Positions 58,911 to 64,000 of a DNA stretch of 64,000 nucleotides are shown one piece after another (position 1 is the stretch's first letter; each line of letters starts with the position of its first letter). Made by a program: the position numbers and the translations under genes. A model generated the notes under the pieces. It was not told the origin of the DNA. It ran no database searches and was given only the letters and a program-made list of their open reading frames with translations. Source of the DNA: Arenicola marina (taxonomy: Eukaryota > Annelida > Polychaeta > Arenicolidae); the NCBI GenBank assembly GCA_964019135.1, contig OZ025257.1:22428352-22492351 (forward strand), read 5' to 3'.

Positions 58911-59167
58911 GGGGCCGGCGCGACAGCTCAGTGGGCTAGAGCGCTCGCCTTGAGTGTTCTGGTCACCTGAGAGCCTAACGGCGCGTGGATCGATGATTCG
59001 AGCCCTGCTGTGGCCATGCCTGTGTGGTCGCAGGATAAAGATCCCATGTCTTTCTTCGTAAAGGGTAGGGGGGTGCCCCCCGGAGACATGGCTCCACTCT
59101 CCCTTCCTTCTCCCATTGACGCGATATGACCAAAAGTGGTTAAAGCGTCCAAATAACCAACCAACCC
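58911..59167 (+). mobile_element. tRNA-derived SINE (family A), best-preserved copy
   Basis: It starts GGGGCCGGCGCGACAGCTCA. The A box is near 58922-58934 and the B box (GATTCGAGCCC) near 58994-59004, followed by the family body. It ends GGTTAAAGCGTCCAAATAAC and CAACCAACC. The tRNA relation is to the Ala/Ile/Lys-type TAGCTCAGTGG head, and the source tRNA is not certain. Confidence 0.88.
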
Positions 59168-61990
59168 TCAAAAGATGATTTATTCACCATAGACAACGCA
59201 TATGTTACCGAACGAAAAATGGCCATTGGACAACTGAATGGGGGTTTATCCGTACTGGTGCATATTATAAGCTTTTCGCGTTTAGTTAGGCGCATTTTAT
59301 TCTTGCTCAAAAGCGTTGCGCGATTCTTGAACAGAGTTCAATTAGTGCAATGACATTACACTTCCCAGGTCACAGTAGACCTTATGGGACATTACCCAAC
59401 GGCTGATACCCCCTCTAGCGATGTTTCGCACCGAGAGAGAGTGTCTCAAGTCTCGTATCTGGCGAGACTACGTCTTGGTACGGGGTGATGTGGTGGATGT
59501 GGCTGTGGGGGGAAGGGGGTACCCATCGCAGTATGCCAGGATCGTCTCCAGCAAATACAGAAAGGGAACCTCGAATTTTGCCAAACGATTTCCACATGAA
59601 AGTCGAGATCGATGCTTCAGCATGTGCATCGATCCACAGGCTCGCGACTGACAATGCATCAAAGTGTTGAGGGAGAGGCGCGGGAGGGGAGGGGAGTGGG
59701 GGGTGGAGCCAGGATTTATTTTCCATTTGAAGATATGCCTCGCAAGTTTTTAGAGACACCTGGCAAACGCATCCAACGCCTCTGTCGTGTGCCCCCCCCC
59801 CCCACCCCTACCTCCCTCCTTCCTTCCCCGCCCCTCCATCCGGCTGCCCCAGCAAGCCCCGCCCCGCTCCACTGTCAGACCCCACATTTTGTCTCATCGT
59901 TGGCTGTAACGATAACGGGCTGAGCACAAGGCCAATTACGCAAGTCGTGCAGCAGGATCAGCTGATTTGATTTGGTTGCGGAACAGCAAGTTATTAATAA
60001 TATATATATATATACACCGACATAAAATTATACATGGTTGCAGCAGTCAGTGCAGACCATGGATCAGTATTCATTAAGCGGAATCAGTTCGCCTATCCCC
60101 CTCGCCACCACGGCCACTCCTCGCCTCCCACCATCCCCTACCACACCCCACACCCCACATCCTACGACACCCCGTCCACCCACAGATCCCGGGCGCCACT
60201 GCCGAGATCACAAAATACGCGACCTGTTGTCGCTTATATTATCGTCCATTCATTAGACCGGACCTGTCTCAACACGGTAGGGGGCGCCTCTTGATGTTGA
60301 CTGATGGGCTGAAACAACACTATAACCATCCACCAGGCTGAGTTAGTGACACCGCGGTGAATAGAACCAGTCCAGCCATGGGTCATATATTGTCGTAACG
60401 AATAACGTGCCCTGTGTGGAGATCATCATTTTTTTTTTACTTCCATCTTCAAGCAAGTCAAGTCAAGCAAGACACATCAGCAGCTGGAGTCGCATGTTAT
60501 TTTTGGTACTTTTGAACTTCTTTCTGTGATTTTTTCTGATAAATACTTCTCAGGATGCCCCATAAGGGTTGAATACAAAACGAAGCATTTGACGAATGAT
60601 ATAGATTGGTATTTACTTGGTATTGCAATTACCGGCAAGTTATTCATCGTGCATATTGCATTTAAATCAAATGTACGTTAAAACTAGGCTATCGACGGAC
60701 CACTAACGTGCGATACACATATAAAGCAGTCTGGAAGGGGTAAATGGCGACACAGGCATATTTGAAAAATCGACATTCGACATTGATCCCCAAATTTCGT
60801 CACTGAGGCTCTGTAAAAGCGACATCGACACAGATTGTGGCATTTCTTTTTTAAACGACACTGAACAAAAAACGAGGTCGCGAAAAATCGACATTCGACA
60901 CTGAACATTTTGAAAAATGGACGCTAGAGACTGAATCTCCCTTTCCAGACCACCACAAATGACGCCAAATTCACAAAGTGGTGAATGTTGTAGCTGTCCA
61001 GAGAACATTGAGGCCCAGTAACCACCATAAGAAACGCCAAAACATATATCCACATTCCTATTTTATAAATACAACTATACTTAAATTCTATTTTCGTGAA
61101 TTAAACACATTTTTTTTCAAATGATTGAGGTTAGAATTTTATGATTTTTTTTATTTCATTATTTCTTTTATTCCACACGTTTTATTCCCAGCATTGCATA
61201 TTGAATTGGTCCATGACCTTTATGAAGGTCATACCACTTGGCGGATCTAACAAGCCGTTGGCACCTTAATTACCTTGCTGTCAAACCTCGTTAGACAAGC
61301 TTCTAATATTACGCCACGGAAAAAAAAGACACAGTAAAGGGTTACTGGATTGTCCATACCAAAACTAGTCCACAATTTGACCTTGAACCTTTGGCTCACC
61401 TCCGTCATACGCTTTGTCTCAAGTCGCCGCTTTCTGACACGTGGCCCACATTTTTTTCACGTGGATATATGAGAAAAAAGGGCAGGCACTTAGCCTCTGG
61501 ATGGAAGCCACTTAAGCCGGAAGAGAGGGACAAGGAGAGAGAGAGAGAGACAGAGAGCGTGAGGACTAGGTTGATTTGGCAGGTAGGGCGGACCGCTTGC
61601 CGACTGCGAGGCACCATACGTCTTAAGCTGTCTGTTGAATGACGAGATGGGGAAAAAATACAAAGCACGAAATGCAAGTCGAAGGTTGACACCTAATAAA
61701 GATCATGTCAAGGACGTGTTGACAGCTGGCTACGAGCAAAATCGATGAAGCGGTTTTCCTTGGTTAGAAGTGAAATTGGACCAGACGATTAGATATCCTC
61801 GTCGGGTGGCGAGGAGCCTCACAAGGCAAACATGAGACTGCTTTGGGATTCTACCAAGCAACTCACCATCTCCATTCCCTTTAATGATAAAGCACAAGTA
61901 ATAGCGGAAATACCTTATTTTATAATAAATTAGTTGAAATGATTGATATATATGCAAAATGATCCATCGGCGTGGCGTCGTGACCCACTT
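59168..61990. other. Unassigned DNA
   Basis: ATCGACATTCGACA motifs recur at 60768-60785 and 60887-60903. A TA microsatellite lies at 60000-60014 and a GA microsatellite at 61530-61550. A CTCF-like motif is at 60276-60288. No exon was recognised. Confidence 0.45.
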
Positions 61991-61991
61991 G

Positions 61992-62275
61992 ACTTTCAAA
62001 TTAAATATGTTAAATCCTCTTGAGGTTCAAAGTAAATATGTTAAATCTTACTGAGGTTCAAAGTAAATATGTTAAATCCTACTGAGGTTCAAAGTAAATA
62101 TGTTAAATACTACTGAGGATAAAAGTAAATATGTTAAATCCTACTGAGGTTCAAAGTAAATATGTTAAATACTACTGAGGTTAAAAGTAAACATGTTAAA
62201 ACCTATTGAGGTTCCAAGGAAATTCTGTTCAATCCTATGGAAGTTCAAAGTAATTATGTTAAATGCTATCAGGCC
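61992..62275. repeat. 31-bp minisatellite (about 9 copies)
   Basis: The unit contains GAGGTTCAAAGTAAATATGT and TAAATCCTACT. The last three copies are degraded. Confidence 0.92.
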
Positions 62276-62637
62276 GCGCACATTAGGTTTGTTTCCTCGC
62301 CTACTCCTACTATGCTACTAGAATTGTAGAACGTATAGAACCCATTTGCTAATAAATCTATAAGGCGAGAAACATTTTCTTCTAAAAGGGCATCCGAGCC
62401 ACCTCAATGCAGAAGACACGACATTGGTCAATGATACTTTAATTAAAAACGCCCCTCGAAGGCTGAGGTCTTTTCAATTGTTTCCATAAAGCTATTTTGA
62501 AGGTACCGATAAATTAACACCGGATAAAATAGTCCTTTACTCTTATTGCTCTTTATTTTCTTATTATGGCACTATATCTGGATCGAGCGACATTATCGTT
62601 TGCTTCGGCTAGTGCCGCAATTTAGTGCCAATAAAAT
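62276..62637. other. Unassigned AT-rich DNA
   Basis: Nothing was recognised. Confidence 0.5.
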
Positions 62638-62895
62638 AAAAGTGGTTTAATGCTATGCGTCACAGGCCACCATAATAAATGATTAGTTAATCCGAGTCAA
62701 ATGAAAGTGGTTGAATTTCATGTGTTTAGGTGACAGTAATGAATTATCAGTTAGACCCAGTAAAAAGAAATTGGTTGAATTTTATGGGCTTATGTGGCAA
62801 TAATAAATTATAAGTTAGTCCCAGAATTATGAAATTGGTTAAATTTGCACAATTTCTTTTTAAATGTGTTAATTTTACATCGGTTGGAAACAAAT
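62638..62895. repeat. Degenerate 64-bp tandem repeat (about four copies)
   Basis: Copies start near 62639, 62703, 62767 and 62831 with AAAGTGGTTGAATTT or AAATTGGTTGAATTT, followed by an AATAATAAATTAT block. Confidence 0.75.
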
Positions 62896-63514
62896 GGTTT
62901 AAATCTGAATTTGAATCTAAACTTGATGTGTTTAGGTGACAATAATAAGTTATTTGTATTAACCCCCAGATGAATATTACTGTTAATTTCCACGCCAGGA
63001 ACTCCGTAGAGAAAGTAACGAGCTCATCAAGATGACTTCGCACCGCGTGACTGGACAGCTATTTAAGGTATCAGTGACGCAATCTTCGGCGTCCGCATGG
63101 GTAGTTAGGGGAAATGCGGCGTCAACGCTTTTCCTTAGGGGAGATTAGACGCTAACACCTGGGATGGTAACCAGTGGAGGCAGGACAAATAAGCCGTAAA
63201 GGCTACTTATGTGTGAGGGACATACTGGCATCAAACAAACTACAATCCCGAAGGGGATTCTGTCACATACATGTCTTCATCTTTTTTGTTTTGTTTTTTT
63301 GTTTTTTTGTTTTTTCCCACCCCTTTCCCCATCAAAAAGGAGACCCGCACCTCTTTGTCAGCTGGCTTTCATTTCTTGGAACAAGCTGCTCGCATCGCGC
63401 TGTTGCTTTGTTCTCATATTTTTATCCTATTATTAGAATTTTTGCTCTCATGTTCTAATCTCGTTTTAGACTGCCTTTAATGCTTGGTAAAGCTGTGGCG
63501 TACTTGCTATCGTT
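62896..63514. other. Unassigned DNA
   Basis: A T-rich run with GTTTTTTTG repeats lies at 63283-63316. No exon was recognised. Confidence 0.5.
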
Positions 63515-64000
63515 GTTCTCACCTTGGTGTAGACGTGTTCTCATCTCGGTGTAGACGTGTTCTCTCCTCGGTGTAGACGTGTTCTCTCCTCGGTGTAGAC
63601 GTGTTGTCACCTCGGTGTAGACGTGTTCTTACCTCGGTATAGACGTGTTGTCACATCAGTGTAGACGTGTTCTCATCTCGGCGTAGACGTGTTGTCACCT
63701 CGGTGTAGACGTGTTGTCACCTCGGTGTATACGTGTTCTTACCTCGGTATAGACGTGTTGTCACATCAGTGTAGACGTGTTCTCATCTCGGTGTAGACGT
63801 GTTGTCACATCAGTGTAGACGTGTTCTCATCTCGGTGTAGAGGTGTTCTCTCCTCGGTGTAGACGTGTTGTCACCTCGGTGTAGACGTGTTCTCATCTCG
63901 GTGTAGACGTGTTCTAACCTCGGTGTAGACGTGTTGTCACATCAGTGTAGACGTGTTCTCATCTCGGTGTAGACGTGTTGTCACATCAGTGTAGACGTGT
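63515..64000. repeat. 22-bp minisatellite running off the right edge
   Basis: About 22 copies of TCGGTGTAGACGTGTTCTCA plus CC are present. A second variant has TTGTCACATCAG in place of TTCTCACCTCGG. The two variants recur in a partly regular order. Confidence 0.95.

Noticed and set aside
58827-59171. 114-codon minus-strand open frame
   Set aside because: It is the antisense of the SINE at 58911-59167.
63515-64000. CRISPR-like array
   Set aside because: The units are directly abutting, with no unique spacers, in a eukaryotic context. It is an ordinary minisatellite.

Overview
The window looks like nuclear DNA from an invertebrate animal, probably marine and bilaterian. Three things point that way: spliced genes with GT-AG introns, tRNA-derived SINEs and a LINE, and a class C G-protein-coupled receptor. 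Many minisatellites lie in introns and between genes, which resembles what is reported for amphioxus, but the species cannot be fixed from sequence alone. No rRNA gene, intact tRNA gene, CRISPR array or bacterial operon was seen.

Layout. (1) 101-6757, minus strand: the 5' part of a secreted cysteine-rich protein gene. A signal-peptide exon is followed by ten exons, each encoding one six-cysteine module, all joined by phase-1 introns. The gene runs off the left edge. A TATA box near 7295 and a likely non-coding first exon lie upstream. (2) 7.3-14.0 kb: mostly unassigned DNA with one SINE and one inverted repeat. (3) 14.4-20.2 kb: a 5'-truncated non-LTR retrotransposon inserted in a 34-bp minisatellite. 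Its ORF1 appears to carry a C-terminal IMPACT/YigZ-like domain, which I consider the most novel observation here. Its ORF2 has endonuclease and reverse transcriptase domains and one frameshift near the end. (4) 20.2-37.6 kb: a repeat-rich region with SINEs, several minisatellites, a polypyrimidine tract and a 2.1-kb element with 19-bp terminal inverted repeats. (5) 37.6-40.8 kb: a GC/CpG-rich promoter-like segment and a 744-codon first coding exon of a metabotropic-glutamate-receptor-like receptor, plus strand. It ends at a splice donor in TM4. Its pocket keeps most alpha-amino-acid contacts but has lost two of the three distal-carboxylate contacts. (6) 40.8-64.0 kb: no following exon was recognised, so this is probably one long intron. 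It is full of minisatellites (including a 24-bp array with a 765-bp higher-order repeat), SINEs, a family of short inverted-repeat elements and a 200-N gap.

The two host genes are divergent and about 32 kb apart. Nothing in the sequence suggests shared function beyond both encoding secretory-pathway proteins. About ten CTCF-like motifs are scattered across the window. Exon boundaries come from splice consensus and reading-frame continuity by eye. Domain calls come from motif recognition and were not tested by database search.
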